Source: Pelagibacteraceae bacterium AG-319-F18 | GTDB taxonomy: Bacteria; Pseudomonadota; Alphaproteobacteria; Pelagibacterales; Pelagibacteraceae | Assembly: GCA_003283905.1 (NCBI GenBank) | Contig: QBXA01000013.1 | Location: 1-32,393, forward strand | Direction of reading: 5' to 3' | DNA: 32,393 nucleotides | Shown here: piece after piece, positions 24,700-32,393 of the stretch | Layout: the number at the start of each line of letters is the position of its first letter | Position numbering within the stretch: the stretch's first letter is position 1 | The notes under the pieces: generated by a model | Seen by the model: only the letters and a program-made list of their open reading frames with translations | Databases searched by the model: none | What the model was told of the DNA's origin: nothing | Made by a program: the position numbers and the translations under genes

Positions 24700-25391
24700 T
24701 CGAAATATTTTTTTTTTCGAAAAAAAATTTTTTTAATCACCCAATAAAAAATATAAATAAATATTATTAAAGCTAAATGAGGTATGTACGCTTTAAAATC
24801 AAATTTATACCAATAAAAAATATCCATATAAGGTCCAATATAAAAAAGTATTGGAGCCCAAATTGATATTTTTTCTAATAGATTTGCACCAAAAAATTCA
24901 ATATCGCCTACTGCTAAAGAATAGCTTCCTGCATTATCATCGTTAAAAACTTTAATTAGATAAGTTCCAGCTTCAAACTTTAAACTTCCTTTAAATTCTC
25001 TATCGTTATGTGTACCTATTTGAGGACCAATCCAATACCAATCTCTTGCATAAGGCTCATACCATGCTTTCCACTCATATTCTTTTCCATCTTCATAAAA
25101 AATTAAATTGTCATTTTGATCAAGTACTTCGAGTGAAATCCATTTAATTTTATCATCTATTTTTGGAATAGTGATTCCAACATAAAATGAAAACTCAGTA
25201 TCACTTTCGATTTTATAATAATGAGGTTCACCGCTTAATTTTCCATAATAAGCTTTTGATATTTCTGGATCAATAACATTATGAGGCTCATTTGACGAAG
25301 GTAAATATTTAATTAACTTTGGTTGGTGTGCATATAAAAAAGATGTAATATTTATTGATAAAAAAATTATTAATAATAATAATTTTTTCAT
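24696..25391 (-). CDS. Exported, membrane-anchored hypothetical protein
   Basis: A 231-residue protein that I cannot assign. It has a clear signal peptide (MKKLLLLIIFLSINITSFLYA, then HQPK), a beta-rich extracytoplasmic domain (about 25-165) with FEAGTYLIKVFNDDNAGSYSLAVGD, and two hydrophobic C-terminal segments ending in a Lys/Arg-rich tail (KKIFFRKKK). The aromatic beta domain recalls periplasmic PPC/GOLD-like sandwiches, but only in general pattern. Its start overlaps the stop of the ureohydrolase gene by 4 bases (ATGA), so the two are coupled. Its last codons overlap the stop of the convergent GMC gene. A periplasmic partner of the ureohydrolase's substrate pathway is one guess; no direct evidence. 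Confidence 0.85.
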   Translation of the reverse strand: MKKLLLLIIFLSINITSFLYAHQPKLIKYLPSSNEPHNVIDPEISKAYYGKLSGEPHYYKIESDTEFSFYVGITIPKIDDKIKWISLEVLDQNDNLIFYEDGKEYEWKAWYEPYARDWYWIGPQIGTHNDREFKGSLKFEAGTYLIKVFNDDNAGSYSLAVGDIEFFGANLLEKISIWAPILFYIGPYMDIFYWYKFDFKAYIPHLALIIFIYIFYWVIKKIFFRKKKYFD

Positions 25392-26374
25392 TTATTTCTA
25401 TAAACCGAGATTAAACAAATTATTTCAAACATTATAGATGCTGCGACCATTGAAGTAATATTGTTTGGATTATCTTTGGTTGGCATTAAACAAGCTACGT
25501 CCCCACCAATAACATTTTTACCTTTTAAACATTGTATAAGTTTTCTAGCTTCATCCATATTAAAACCTCTAAAAGCGGGTTCAATATTTGCAGTACCTGG
25601 TGCAACTGTTGAATCTAAACAGTCTAGATCAAATGTTACATAAATAGGATTATCCCCTAGTCTATCTAAAATCATTTTAGAACATTTTTCATGTCCTAGT
25701 TCTTTATATTCATCCATTGTAATGACTTGATATCCAATATCATAACTTGCCTGTAACCAATCTAGTGTTCTTGGATTTCCTCTTATTCCTATTTGTGTAC
25801 TTGTATGAGGATCAACATTACCTTGCTTAACTAGATAAGACGCCCAATGTGCTGCTGATTTTTTTGCACCTAAAAAATGATCTAGTTTTTCGTAACAATC
25901 AGTATGAGCATCAAAGTGAACTAAAGTTATTTTCTTACCTTTTGTTAATTTAGAATTTTTTTTTGCTAAACTTTGTATTATTCCTCCTGTTACTGAATGA
26001 TCACCGCCAATTGATACAACTGGTTTTTCAGTTTTTTCGATGTGATCATAAAAACTTGAAATTCTTTCGATACATTTTTCATTATCATTTGCCTCAGGAA
26101 AAGGAACATCGCCTAAATCATGAATTTTATTTAATTTCCAAGGATCAATTCCATACTCAAGATGTGATCTTTTAAGCATTGCTGAAATATTTCTTACAGC
26201 TCGAGGACCTAAATGCTGGTCTCTTTCCGTGGTACCATTTCCTGTGCTATGTGGAACGCCTACTAAAGCAATATCACAATTTTTTGGATCAGGATCATTT
26301 TTACATCTAAATAAAGTAGGTATACCCCACCAATAAAGAGTCTCCATCATTATTTGGTCTTCTTCTGAAATCAT
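25388..26374 (-). CDS. Ureohydrolase (arginase/agmatinase/guanidino-acid hydrolase family)
   Basis: Dinuclear-metal ureohydrolase of 328 residues that hydrolyses a guanidino compound to urea plus an amine. Metal ligands are visible: His126 (SIGGDHSVTGG), Asp155, His157 and Asp159 (LVHFDAHTDCYE), Asp249 and Asp251 (VTFDLDCLDSTVAPG). The N-terminal GVPHSTGNGTTERDQHLGPRAVRNIS fits the agmatinase/guanidinobutyrase group more than arginase, but the substrate loop does not decide between agmatine, guanidinobutyrate, guanidinopropionate or guanidine itself. No urease or carbamate gene is in the window. It is transcribed divergently from the EamA gene and is translationally coupled to the exported protein downstream. 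Confidence 0.93.
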   Translation of the reverse strand: MISEEDQIMMETLYWWGIPTLFRCKNDPDPKNCDIALVGVPHSTGNGTTERDQHLGPRAVRNISAMLKRSHLEYGIDPWKLNKIHDLGDVPFPEANDNEKCIERISSFYDHIEKTEKPVVSIGGDHSVTGGIIQSLAKKNSKLTKGKKITLVHFDAHTDCYEKLDHFLGAKKSAAHWASYLVKQGNVDPHTSTQIGIRGNPRTLDWLQASYDIGYQVITMDEYKELGHEKCSKMILDRLGDNPIYVTFDLDCLDSTVAPGTANIEPAFRGFNMDEARKLIQCLKGKNVIGGDVACLMPTKDNPNNITSMVAASIMFEIICLISVYRNK

Positions 26375-26443
26375 AAAAATAATTCTACACTATTAAAAAA
26401 ATATAAAGAAGACATATAATTTGATATAGATTCAAAATTACTA
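26375..26443. promoter_or_regulatory. Short divergent promoter region (ureohydrolase / EamA)
   Basis: A 69-base AT-rich gap between two divergent genes, which must contain promoters for both. On the + strand a possible -10 (TATAAT) lies at 26415-26420, about 24 bases before the EamA start. I see no convincing -35 or operator. Confidence 0.35.
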
Positions 26444-27388
26444 ATGAAAAACAATAATCCAAAAGGCATAATTCTTATATTGATTGGTATGTTTATTGTT
26501 TCATTTATGGATGCAACATTTAAATATATTAATACTAGTGTTAATTTGTATGAAGCCTATTTTGTCAGAACATTGGTAAGTTTTGTAGTTATCGCTTCTT
26601 ATCTAAAAATAACAAACAAACCAATAATTTTTACTACTCATTACCCCTTGCTTACAAGTATACGTGTAATTCTTTTCTTTTTTGGTTTTAGTTCTTTTTA
26701 TATTTCATTAACTATAATGCCTTTAGCTACAGCCACTGCTCTATTTTTTGCTAGTCCTTTTTTGATAACAGTTTTTGCAATATTTTTTTTAAAAGAAGAA
26801 GTGGGAATAAGAAGATGGTCTGCCGTGATAATTGGTTTTATAGGTGTTTATATAATATTAAATCCTGATTTTAACGATTTTGACTATTTAAGTTTAACGC
26901 CTGTATTATGTGCATTTTGTTATGCTTTATCAATGATAATTATAAAAAAAACATCTGATAAAGATGATGTTTATTCGCAAATGTTCCACTTTTATATTTT
27001 TGCAATAATAATTAGTTTAATAATTTATTTTTTTATTGGTGATGGTCAATACAACAATTTTGATTATCCGGCTTCTCAATTTATTTTAAGAAAATGGTTT
27101 AGTAATTTGGAATTCTCTTTGCCTTATATGATTTTCATAGGTGTGGTTGGTGCTACAGGGTTTCTTTGTTTTTTTAAAGCTTATCGTATAGCTTCTCCAG
27201 CTGTTATATCGCCATTTGAATATTCAATATTAGTATGGGCATCATTAAATGGATGGATTTTCTTTGGTGAAATACCAAGTCAAAGAACAATTGTTGGAAT
27301 GATTTTAATTGTAAGTGGAAGTATATATATTTTTTTTCGTGAAAAAATCCAAGATCAACCTATTGTTACAGAAAAACCTTTAAGATAA
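26444..27388 (+). CDS. EamA/DMT-superfamily transporter
   Basis: Inner-membrane protein of 314 residues with about ten hydrophobic helices in two repeats of five, the EamA (RhaT/YdcZ-like DMT) layout. The first repeat begins with GIILILIGMFIVSFMDATFKY. The FVRTLVSFVVI and PLATATALFFASPFLITVFA segments are typical, as is the second-repeat PAVISPFEYSILVWASLNGWIFFGE near the C-terminus. The family includes exporters and importers of amino acids, nucleotides and other metabolites, so the substrate is not predictable. It is probably transcribed on its own: a 138-base gap with its own leader separates it from the next operon. Confidence 0.92.
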   Translation: MKNNNPKGIILILIGMFIVSFMDATFKYINTSVNLYEAYFVRTLVSFVVIASYLKITNKPIIFTTHYPLLTSIRVILFFFGFSSFYISLTIMPLATATALFFASPFLITVFAIFFLKEEVGIRRWSAVIIGFIGVYIILNPDFNDFDYLSLTPVLCAFCYALSMIIIKKTSDKDDVYSQMFHFYIFAIIISLIIYFFIGDGQYNNFDYPASQFILRKWFSNLEFSLPYMIFIGVVGATGFLCFFKAYRIASPAVISPFEYSILVWASLNGWIFFGEIPSQRTIVGMILIVSGSIYIFFREKIQDQPIVTEKPLR

Positions 27389-27403
27389 ATGACTAAAAAT
27401 TTA

Positions 27404-27432
27404 TTGTATATCAAAGATAAGAGTAATAATAT
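27404..27432 (+). promoter_or_regulatory. Candidate sigma70-type promoter upstream of the LLM operon
   Basis: TTGTAT (27404-27409) and TAATAT (27427-27432) are separated by 17 bases, which would start transcription near 27439 and give a leader of about 88 bases. AT-rich sequence makes chance matches common, so this is a candidate only. Confidence 0.35.
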
Positions 27433-27440
27433 TTGTTTAT

Positions 27441-27500
27441 AAAGCGATACATAACTCATCGTTAAATCTAATACGAAAGTGGGATCGGTCGTCTTTTTTT
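27441..27500 (+). promoter_or_regulatory. Candidate structured leader / attenuator before the LLM operon
   Basis: The leader contains short segments that can pair in two exclusive ways. CGAT at 27445-27448 can pair with ATCG at 27458-27461 or with ATCG at 27484-27487. ACGA at 27473-27476 can pair with TCGT at 27459-27462 or with TCGT at 27489-27492. The last pairing makes a hairpin followed by CTTTTTTT (27493-27500), like an intrinsic terminator. The other is extended by CTCA/TGGG (27455-27458 with 27480-27483). The region is visibly less AT-rich than other intergenic DNA here. Stems are only about 4 bp, so it may be coincidence; I could not match it to a known riboswitch class. Confidence 0.3.
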
Positions 27501-27514
27501 AAATTAGAAAATTT

Positions 27515-27522
27515 AAAGGAGG
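27515..27522 (+). promoter_or_regulatory. Strong ribosome binding site of the LLM monooxygenase gene
   Basis: AAAGGAGG ends four bases before the ATG at 27527. It is the best Shine-Dalgarno match I noticed in the window, where most genes have weak or no recognisable site, and suggests high expression of this operon. Confidence 0.75.
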
Positions 27523-27526
27523 AAAC

Positions 27527-28696
27527 ATGAAATTTGGATACTTTTGTAATACCACTAATTGGACTCACAAGCCCTATCACGAACTATTAGACGAAACTAG
27601 AGAGATCACAAAATATTGTGATCAGAATAAATGGAATTCTATTTGGTATACAGAACATCATTTTAATCATGAAGGAATGGAGTCTTGTACAAATCCTTTA
27701 ATAATGGGTACTGATGCCGCTGCAAGAACTAAACAAATTAGAATTGGTCAAGCTTGCAATGTAATTACTTTTCATAACCCTATACAAATGGCTGAAGATG
27801 TTGCTCTTTTAGATCAATTATCTAAAGGAAGAGTTGAAGTTGGTATCGGTAGAGGAATTTATGGAAGAGAAGCTGTTAATCTAAATATTGAAGCTGATAT
27901 GAAAGATCAGGCTAAAAACTTTAGATTATTTGAAGAAACTTTAACAATTTTAAAGAAAGCATGGAAAGAAAAATTTTTTGACCATAAAGGTGAGTTTTAC
28001 ACCTACCCTTCACCTGACTATGTATGGCAACATGATATGAGTAAACCGAGTGAAGAATTTATGGATATGAAAAATAATATAATGAAAAAAATTAGTGTTC
28101 TGCCCAAACCATATCAAAAACCCTATCCACCAATTCATCAAGTTGTAGATGGTATTCGATCTATCGAATGGGCAGCACAACAAGATTTAAATATCATTAT
28201 GTGGATACCAACAGTTAAAGCTTTAAAAATTAAATTTGAAGCTTTCAAAAATGCTAAGTCTGAAACTGAAAAAAGAAATGTACCTATGGGTGAAGGAATT
28301 TCACTTGTAAGAGATATGTTTGTTGCTGACACTATGGAAGAAGCTAAAGAAAAAGCTGGTGAGCATATGGTGAATTATATGAGATGGGTTTGTCATTGGC
28401 GAGGTCTTGGAAATCATATGGATCCAGGTGAAGAACTTCCTGAAACTAAAGGTAAATTAGATTTATTAAATTATGAATTTTTGCATAAGAGAAATATGTT
28501 ATTTGGAACTCCTGAATATGTTATTGATAAAATTCATGAATTAAAATCTGAACTAAACCTACAAAACTTGCAAGTTTGGTCAAACTTTCCTGGAGTGAAA
28601 CATGAAGATTGCATGAAAAGTATAAAACTTTTTACTGAAAAAGTTATGCCTCATTTCAAAGACGATATAGATACTGAAGTCAAAAAAGTTTCGTGA
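27527..28696 (+). CDS. LLM-class (luciferase-like) flavin-dependent monooxygenase
   Basis: Bacterial-luciferase-like oxidoreductase of 389 residues, a TIM-barrel enzyme using reduced flavin and O2. Family features include the N-terminal MKFGYF strand, WYTEHHFNHEG (the conserved EHH after strand 2), RIGQACNVITFHNPIQMAEDVALLDQLSKGRVEVGIGRG, and FGTPEYVIDKIHEL near the C-terminus. The enzymes cleave C-S, C-N or C-C bonds or hydroxylate organics; substrate not predictable. It is the first gene of a five-gene operon with a ThDP enzyme, a methyltransferase, an AA_synth protein and a hydrolase, and has a strong Shine-Dalgarno sequence. Its stop overlaps the GTG start of the next gene. Confidence 0.93.
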   Translation: MKFGYFCNTTNWTHKPYHELLDETREITKYCDQNKWNSIWYTEHHFNHEGMESCTNPLIMGTDAAARTKQIRIGQACNVITFHNPIQMAEDVALLDQLSKGRVEVGIGRGIYGREAVNLNIEADMKDQAKNFRLFEETLTILKKAWKEKFFDHKGEFYTYPSPDYVWQHDMSKPSEEFMDMKNNIMKKISVLPKPYQKPYPPIHQVVDGIRSIEWAAQQDLNIIMWIPTVKALKIKFEAFKNAKSETEKRNVPMGEGISLVRDMFVADTMEEAKEKAGEHMVNYMRWVCHWRGLGNHMDPGEELPETKGKLDLLNYEFLHKRNMLFGTPEYVIDKIHELKSELNLQNLQVWSNFPGVKHEDCMKSIKLFTEKVMPHFKDDIDTEVKKVS

Positions 28697-30393
28697 TCAA
28701 ATCACGTAAAAAAATATCTGGTGGCCAGGCTGCTGTTCAATCTTTAAAAAAAGAAAAAGTTGAACATGTCTTTGGTCTTATTGGTTCTGCTACAATGGAG
28801 ATGTTTGATGCTCTTTATCACGAAAAAAAAATCAAATTTATTGGTGTAAGAGATGAAAGAACTGGTACGCATATGGCTGACGGTTACGCGAGGGCATCTA
28901 ATAAACCTGGAGTTATCATTGCTGGACAAAATGGTCCTGGCGCTACTAATTTAGTAACAGGTGTCGCTCAAGCAAAAGCTGCTTTTTCACCAGTTGTTGC
29001 TATAGCTGGATCTTATTCTACAAAAGATAAAATGGAGGATGCATTTCAAGGTCTTGATCAGCAATCTTTATTTACTCCCATTACAAAAAAAACTTGGACA
29101 GTTAAAAATTCAAAAATTATACCAAATGTAATTAGTGATGCTTTTAGTTTAGCAATGCAACCTAGAAGAGGACCCGTTTGTGTTAATTTGCCAAGAAATA
29201 TTTTAGCAGCAACAAATAATTACAATATAAATACAAAAAAACCTTCTTTTGTCAGTGAAAGCACTCTTAAAGGTAATAATGAAAAAATCACCAAAGCGGC
29301 AAAAATTATAAATCAAGCAAAGCAATTTGTAATAATTGCTGGTGGTGGGATTAAATATACTGCTAAATATAAAGAGGTAATTAAACTAGCTGAATTACTA
29401 AACATACCAATAGTTACATCAGCAGGTCATGGAGATGCTATTCCATTTAACCACAAACTGAATGCAGGTCAAATGGGTCCTCGTGGAAACCCTGTAGCTT
29501 CAAGGCTTATAAAACAAGCAGATGTCATTTTAGCAATTGGAACTAGATTAGGTTTTAACTCTACTTTTTATTCGTACGATAACATAAATAAAAAAGCAAA
29601 AATTATTCAAATTGAAATTGAGAAAAAAATGCTTGGAAAATATTTTCCAATTGTTGTCGGTATTAATGCTGATGCGGCTACAGCTACAAATCAAATATAT
29701 AATGAAATTAAAAAACAGAAAATTAAATTAGATACAAAAAATTGGACAAACTTATATATAAAAGAAAGAAGAGAATATTTAATAAATAGAGATAAGGATA
29801 ATCTTGGAAGAAACTTTCCTATTCAACCAAAAGGATTATTTAAACAACTACGAAAAGCATTGCCAAGAGATACGGCTATAACTCTAGATGCTGGAACTCT
29901 TTGTTTGCAAGCAACAGATGCTCTAGAATATTACAATCCACCATCTTTATTTACACCTTTAGACTTTGGTTTGGTTGGTTTTTCATTTGCTTGCGGTCTT
30001 GGAGTTAAAATTGCAAAACCTAAAAAAACTGTTGTTAGCTTGATGGGTGATGGTGGTTTTGGTATGACTATTTCTGAATTAAGTACGGCAGTTGAATATG
30101 GAATAAATACAACAACTATCGTAATGAATAATCAAAGTTGGGGAGCTGAAAAAGCTTATCAAAAAGATTTTTTTGGAAAAAGATATTTGGGTGCAGATAT
30201 TACCAGTCCTTCATTTGATAAAGTTGCAGAATTATATGGGGCAAAAGGTTTTAAGGTTAAAAAAATTTCTGAGATTAATGAAGCTGTCAGAGCAGCAATT
30301 AAATGTAATAAACCTGTGGTAGTTGATGTTGATGTTGACCCTAACGCATTATATAGTTTTAGAAGAGATAGTTTTAAACACAAGCAAAAATAA
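28693..30393 (+). CDS. Thiamine-diphosphate-dependent enzyme (acetolactate synthase-like)
   Basis: ThDP enzyme of 566 residues with the three-domain layout of the acetolactate synthase/benzoylformate decarboxylase group. The cofactor-activating Glu55 is in VRDERTGTHMADGYAR, and GQNGPGATNLVTGVAQA follows. The ThDP/Mg motif is SLMGDGGFGM, with NNQSWG some 30 residues later. Translation begins with GTG at 28693, overlapping the upstream stop by 4 bases (GTGA). It is probably not the biosynthetic IlvB: no small subunit is nearby and the neighbours are catabolic. Candidates are a decarboxylase or a carboligase (for example sulfoacetaldehyde acetyltransferase- or glyoxylate carboligase-type); the active-site residues I can see do not decide. 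It probably works on the product of the LLM monooxygenase. Confidence 0.92.
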   Translation: MIKSRKKISGGQAAVQSLKKEKVEHVFGLIGSATMEMFDALYHEKKIKFIGVRDERTGTHMADGYARASNKPGVIIAGQNGPGATNLVTGVAQAKAAFSPVVAIAGSYSTKDKMEDAFQGLDQQSLFTPITKKTWTVKNSKIIPNVISDAFSLAMQPRRGPVCVNLPRNILAATNNYNINTKKPSFVSESTLKGNNEKITKAAKIINQAKQFVIIAGGGIKYTAKYKEVIKLAELLNIPIVTSAGHGDAIPFNHKLNAGQMGPRGNPVASRLIKQADVILAIGTRLGFNSTFYSYDNINKKAKIIQIEIEKKMLGKYFPIVVGINADAATATNQIYNEIKKQKIKLDTKNWTNLYIKERREYLINRDKDNLGRNFPIQPKGLFKQLRKALPRDTAITLDAGTLCLQATDALEYYNPPSLFTPLDFGLVGFSFACGLGVKIAKPKKTVVSLMGDGGFGMTISELSTAVEYGINTTTIVMNNQSWGAEKAYQKDFFGKRYLGADITSPSFDKVAELYGAKGFKVKKISEINEAVRAAIKCNKPVVVDVDVDPNALYSFRRDSFKHKQK

Positions 30394-31023
30394 ATGTCAC
30401 AAAAAGATATCGGTAATAAAATTCCAATTTATAAATTAAAAGCAGGTAAAGAAGTTGAAGATTATTATGATGAATGGACTGTTGAAAACAAGTATGGCAA
30501 GGATATGGTTGATTGGGAATATTCTGGACCTCAAGAAACTGTAGATCTTTTTAAAAAACAAGCTCCTGATAAAAATATAAAAATTCTAGATGCTGGTTGC
30601 GGAACTGGCCTAGTAGGTATTGAACTCAAAAAAAACGGTTTTAAAAACTTTGATGGAGCTGATTTTTCACAGAAAATGCTAGATTTAGTACCAGAGAATA
30701 TTTATCAAAATTTATTCAAGATTGATCTTAATAAAAAAGTAGATATGAAAGATGATGCTTATGAAGGAATAACATGTGTTGGTACTTTTACATTTGGTCA
30801 TGTTAACCCTCCCGCATTAGATGAGATGATAAGAATTTGTAAAACTGGATCATTAATTTGTTTTACAATTAACATTGGTATTTATGAAGAATATGGATTT
30901 GACAAAAAGATCAAAGAATTAGAAGATAAGAATTCTTGGAAAATAATTGAGTTCTTTAAATCAAATTATATTGCAAGCAAAGGAGTAAACGCTTGGTTAG
31001 TTTTAGCAAAAGTAACGAAATAG
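30394..31023 (+). CDS. Class I SAM-dependent methyltransferase (METTL27-like)
   Basis: A 209-residue Rossmann-fold methyltransferase. The SAM-binding motif I is ILDAGCGTGLVGIEL at about 64-78, and FDGADFSQKML supplies the acidic residue of motif II. The N-terminal region YYDEWTVENKYGKDMVDWEYSGPQE resembles the Williams-Beuren/METTL27-type small-molecule methyltransferases. It begins directly after the stop codon of the ThDP enzyme gene and is followed by the AA_synth gene after 6 bases. A methyl transfer to an intermediate of this pathway is plausible; acceptor unknown. Confidence 0.9.
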   Translation: MSQKDIGNKIPIYKLKAGKEVEDYYDEWTVENKYGKDMVDWEYSGPQETVDLFKKQAPDKNIKILDAGCGTGLVGIELKKNGFKNFDGADFSQKMLDLVPENIYQNLFKIDLNKKVDMKDDAYEGITCVGTFTFGHVNPPALDEMIRICKTGSLICFTINIGIYEEYGFDKKIKELEDKNSWKIIEFFKSNYIASKGVNAWLVLAKVTK

Positions 31024-31029
31024 AAAATT

Positions 31030-31617
31030 ATGGATATTAATTTAAGAAAATTTACAAAATTTGTTGATAAAACTTTTATTGAAGGGGGCAAAAAAGCTAA
31101 AGAACCAGTTTTGTTAGTTTCAGTTGCTGCGATTTTTAAAAATCCTTGGCACGGACAAGGTTTTGTTGAAAATTTGACTCCTACAATTTTAGACTTGGCA
31201 CCTAAACTAGGTGATTTATTAGTTCCCGAACTAATTAAAGAAATTGGATCTCCTGAAAAAATTTTAGCATATGGTAAGGCTGGTGTAGTCGGTCTAAATG
31301 GAGAAATTGAGCATGCCTCGGCTTTTATACATACATTGAGATTTGGAAATAAATTTAGAGATGCAGTTGGTGGAACTTCTTATTTGAGTTTTACAAACAC
31401 TAGAGGTCCAGCAGGATCAAAAATTTCAATTCCAATGATGCATAAAACAGACTCAGGTTTGAGGCCTTATTATTTAACTCATGAATTCACAATTCATGAT
31501 GCTCCATTCGAGGATGAAATTGTTATCGCTATTGGTGGTGCTTCAAGTGGAAGAGCTCACGCAAGAACTGGTGATAGATATCAAGATATGAAAGAAATGG
31601 GTATAGAACCCAAGTAA
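31030..31617 (+). CDS. AA_synth (DUF1185) family protein
   Basis: A 195-residue protein of the family called 'amino acid synthesis' (DUF1185) in Pfam, whose function is not well established. Recognised by overall pattern: VAAIFKNPWHGQGFVENLTP near the N-terminus, KAGVVGLNGEIEHASAFIHT, then TRGPAGSKISIPMMHK and IAIGGASSGRAHARTGDR toward the C-terminus. Members of the family are often found beside luciferase-like monooxygenases and hydrolases in catabolic clusters, which is also the setting here (6 bases after the methyltransferase, 6 before the hydrolase). No signal peptide. Confidence 0.85.
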   Translation: MDINLRKFTKFVDKTFIEGGKKAKEPVLLVSVAAIFKNPWHGQGFVENLTPTILDLAPKLGDLLVPELIKEIGSPEKILAYGKAGVVGLNGEIEHASAFIHTLRFGNKFRDAVGGTSYLSFTNTRGPAGSKISIPMMHKTDSGLRPYYLTHEFTIHDAPFEDEIVIAIGGASSGRAHARTGDRYQDMKEMGIEPK

Positions 31618-31623
31618 AACTTG

Positions 31624-32393
31624 ATGACAACCGGAATTACTGCATCAGGTACATTTTATTTCTTTAATAAAAAAGCACAACCAGCTCCTATAGTTTTTGT
31701 ACATGGAGTTGGTTTAAATAATGAAATTTGGCAACCTCAATTAGATTTTTTTAAAAATTATTCTACCCTTTCATACGATATTCTTGGTCATGGAAAGTCA
31801 TCTTTAACAAAAAAAAATATAAGTTTCGATGATTTTTCAGAACAACTTATTGAGTTAATAAATGAACTTAAAATTGATAAGATTCATTTGGTTGGTTTTT
31901 CAATTGGATCTTTAATTGCGAGAAATTTTGCAACTAGATTTAATGACCGACTACAATCATTAGTTCTTTTAGGTTCAATTTACAAAAGATCAGATCAACA
32001 GCAAAAAATTGTTGATGAGAGATTTAATCAAGCTAAAAAAGAACTAAAACTCTCAAGAGAAGCTTTGAAAAGATGGTTTACTGATAAATATTTAGAAAAT
32101 AATCCTAATACTTATAAAAAAATAAGTTCAATTTTATCATCGAACAATATGGCTAATTTTTTAAAAGTTTATGGGCTATTTGTTAAACATAAAAATGATG
32201 AAGACTTTGAAAGAATTAAGACTAACACCTTAATTATGACTGGGGAATATGACGTTGGATCAACAATTGAAATGTCTCAAGAATTAAACAAAATAATTAA
32301 GAATAGTGAATTAAAGATTGTTAAAGATGGCAAACATCTTTGTGGTATTGAATGTGCAGATGATGTAAATTTAACGATCAAAAATTTTGTAGA
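31624..32393 (+). CDS. Alpha/beta hydrolase, 3' end outside window
   Basis: Alpha/beta-hydrolase truncated by the window edge: 256 codons plus two bases, open to the end. Start ATG 31624 is 6 bases after the AA_synth stop. Features are VFVHGVG (oxyanion region), YDILGHGKS, the nucleophile elbow LVGFSIGS with the catalytic Ser, an acid in MTGEYDVG, and the histidine in KDGKHLCGIE. The layout matches small enol-lactone/carboxylesterase-type hydrolases such as PcaD- or RutD-like proteins, with little sequence expected beyond the edge. As the fifth gene of the LLM operon it probably hydrolyses an ester, lactone or amide formed in the same pathway. Confidence 0.9.
   Translation, partial: MTTGITASGTFYFFNKKAQPAPIVFVHGVGLNNEIWQPQLDFFKNYSTLSYDILGHGKSSLTKKNISFDDFSEQLIELINELKIDKIHLVGFSIGSLIARNFATRFNDRLQSLVLLGSIYKRSDQQQKIVDERFNQAKKELKLSREALKRWFTDKYLENNPNTYKKISSILSSNNMANFLKVYGLFVKHKNDEDFERIKTNTLIMTGEYDVGSTIEMSQELNKIIKNSELKIVKDGKHLCGIECADDVNLTIKNFV

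Noticed and set aside
24700..24734. TCGAAA...TTTCGA inverted repeat followed by A8-T7, looking like a terminator between convergent genes
   Set aside because: It lies within the last codons of the minus-strand gene and is explained by Lys/Phe/Arg codons; the 6-bp A/T-rich stem is too weak to call.
27441..27526. Known SAM-II/SAM-V or guanidine riboswitch
   Set aside because: I could not match the conserved core of any class I remember; kept only as an unclassified candidate leader.
28693..30393. Biosynthetic acetolactate synthase IlvB
   Set aside because: No ilvN or ilvC nearby, and the gene is translationally coupled to a luciferase-like monooxygenase.
1..32393. tRNA, rRNA, CRISPR arrays, insertion sequences, prophage or integration sites
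   Set aside because: I looked for repeats, transposase/integrase motifs and cloverleaf-like stretches in the gaps; none was seen, and nearly all DNA is coding.

Overview
The window is a strongly AT-rich, very densely packed piece of bacterial chromosome. No gap between genes exceeds about 240 bases, and many genes overlap by 1-4 bases. Base composition, gene content (a proteorhodopsin-family protein next to a flotillin, methylated-compound catabolism, many dioxygenase-type enzymes) and tight operons point to a streamlined marine alphaproteobacterium of the SAR11 or HIMB59/AEGEAN-169 type. There is no rRNA or other phylogenetic marker here to settle which. I found no tRNA, rRNA, CRISPR array, insertion sequence or phage gene.

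Region 1 (1-9096, + strand) is one operon: two unusually large CUT2-type ABC permeases, a PxpA/YcsF protein, a biotin carboxylase fused to a PxpB/KipI domain, PxpC/KipA, a stand-alone biotinyl carrier, a tiny unknown ORF and a GST-like protein. Together these parts make a split enzyme with the domain set of urea carboxylase (BC + AHS1 + AHS2 + BCCP) plus PxpA. It is probably a 5-oxoproline or related lactam/amide system with its own importer.

Region 2 (9100-20381, - strand) is a ten-gene directon with junctions from a 1-base overlap to 31 bases. In transcription order it holds a rhodopsin, a flotillin/YqiK protein, an SCP2-like protein, an alpha/beta hydrolase, an N,N-dimethylformamidase small subunit, the dimethylformamidase large subunit, a second small protein that resembles the small subunit, a sodium:solute symporter, an Fe-type alcohol dehydrogenase and an AHL-lactonase-like metallo-hydrolase. 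The rhodopsin has Glu-Thr-Thr where proteorhodopsin has Asp-Thr-Glu. It fits the described flotillin-associated rhodopsins. What stands out is its linkage to an amide-catabolism set.

Region 3 (20621-24699, + strand) is an operon of a ParA-like ATPase, a hotdog thioesterase, a TauD-family 2-oxoglutarate dioxygenase, an HD-domain diiron oxygenase with all PhnZ ligands, and a choline-dehydrogenase-like GMC flavoenzyme. The dioxygenase/HD pair looks like an oxidative C-P bond cleavage module, possibly for a quaternary-amine phosphonate.

Region 4 (24696-26374, - strand) holds a ureohydrolase and a translationally coupled exported membrane-anchored protein. Region 5 (26444-32393, + strand) holds an EamA exporter/permease and then, behind a possible structured leader, a catabolic-looking operon: luciferase-like monooxygenase, ThDP-dependent enzyme, methyltransferase, AA_synth-family protein and an alpha/beta hydrolase cut by the window edge.
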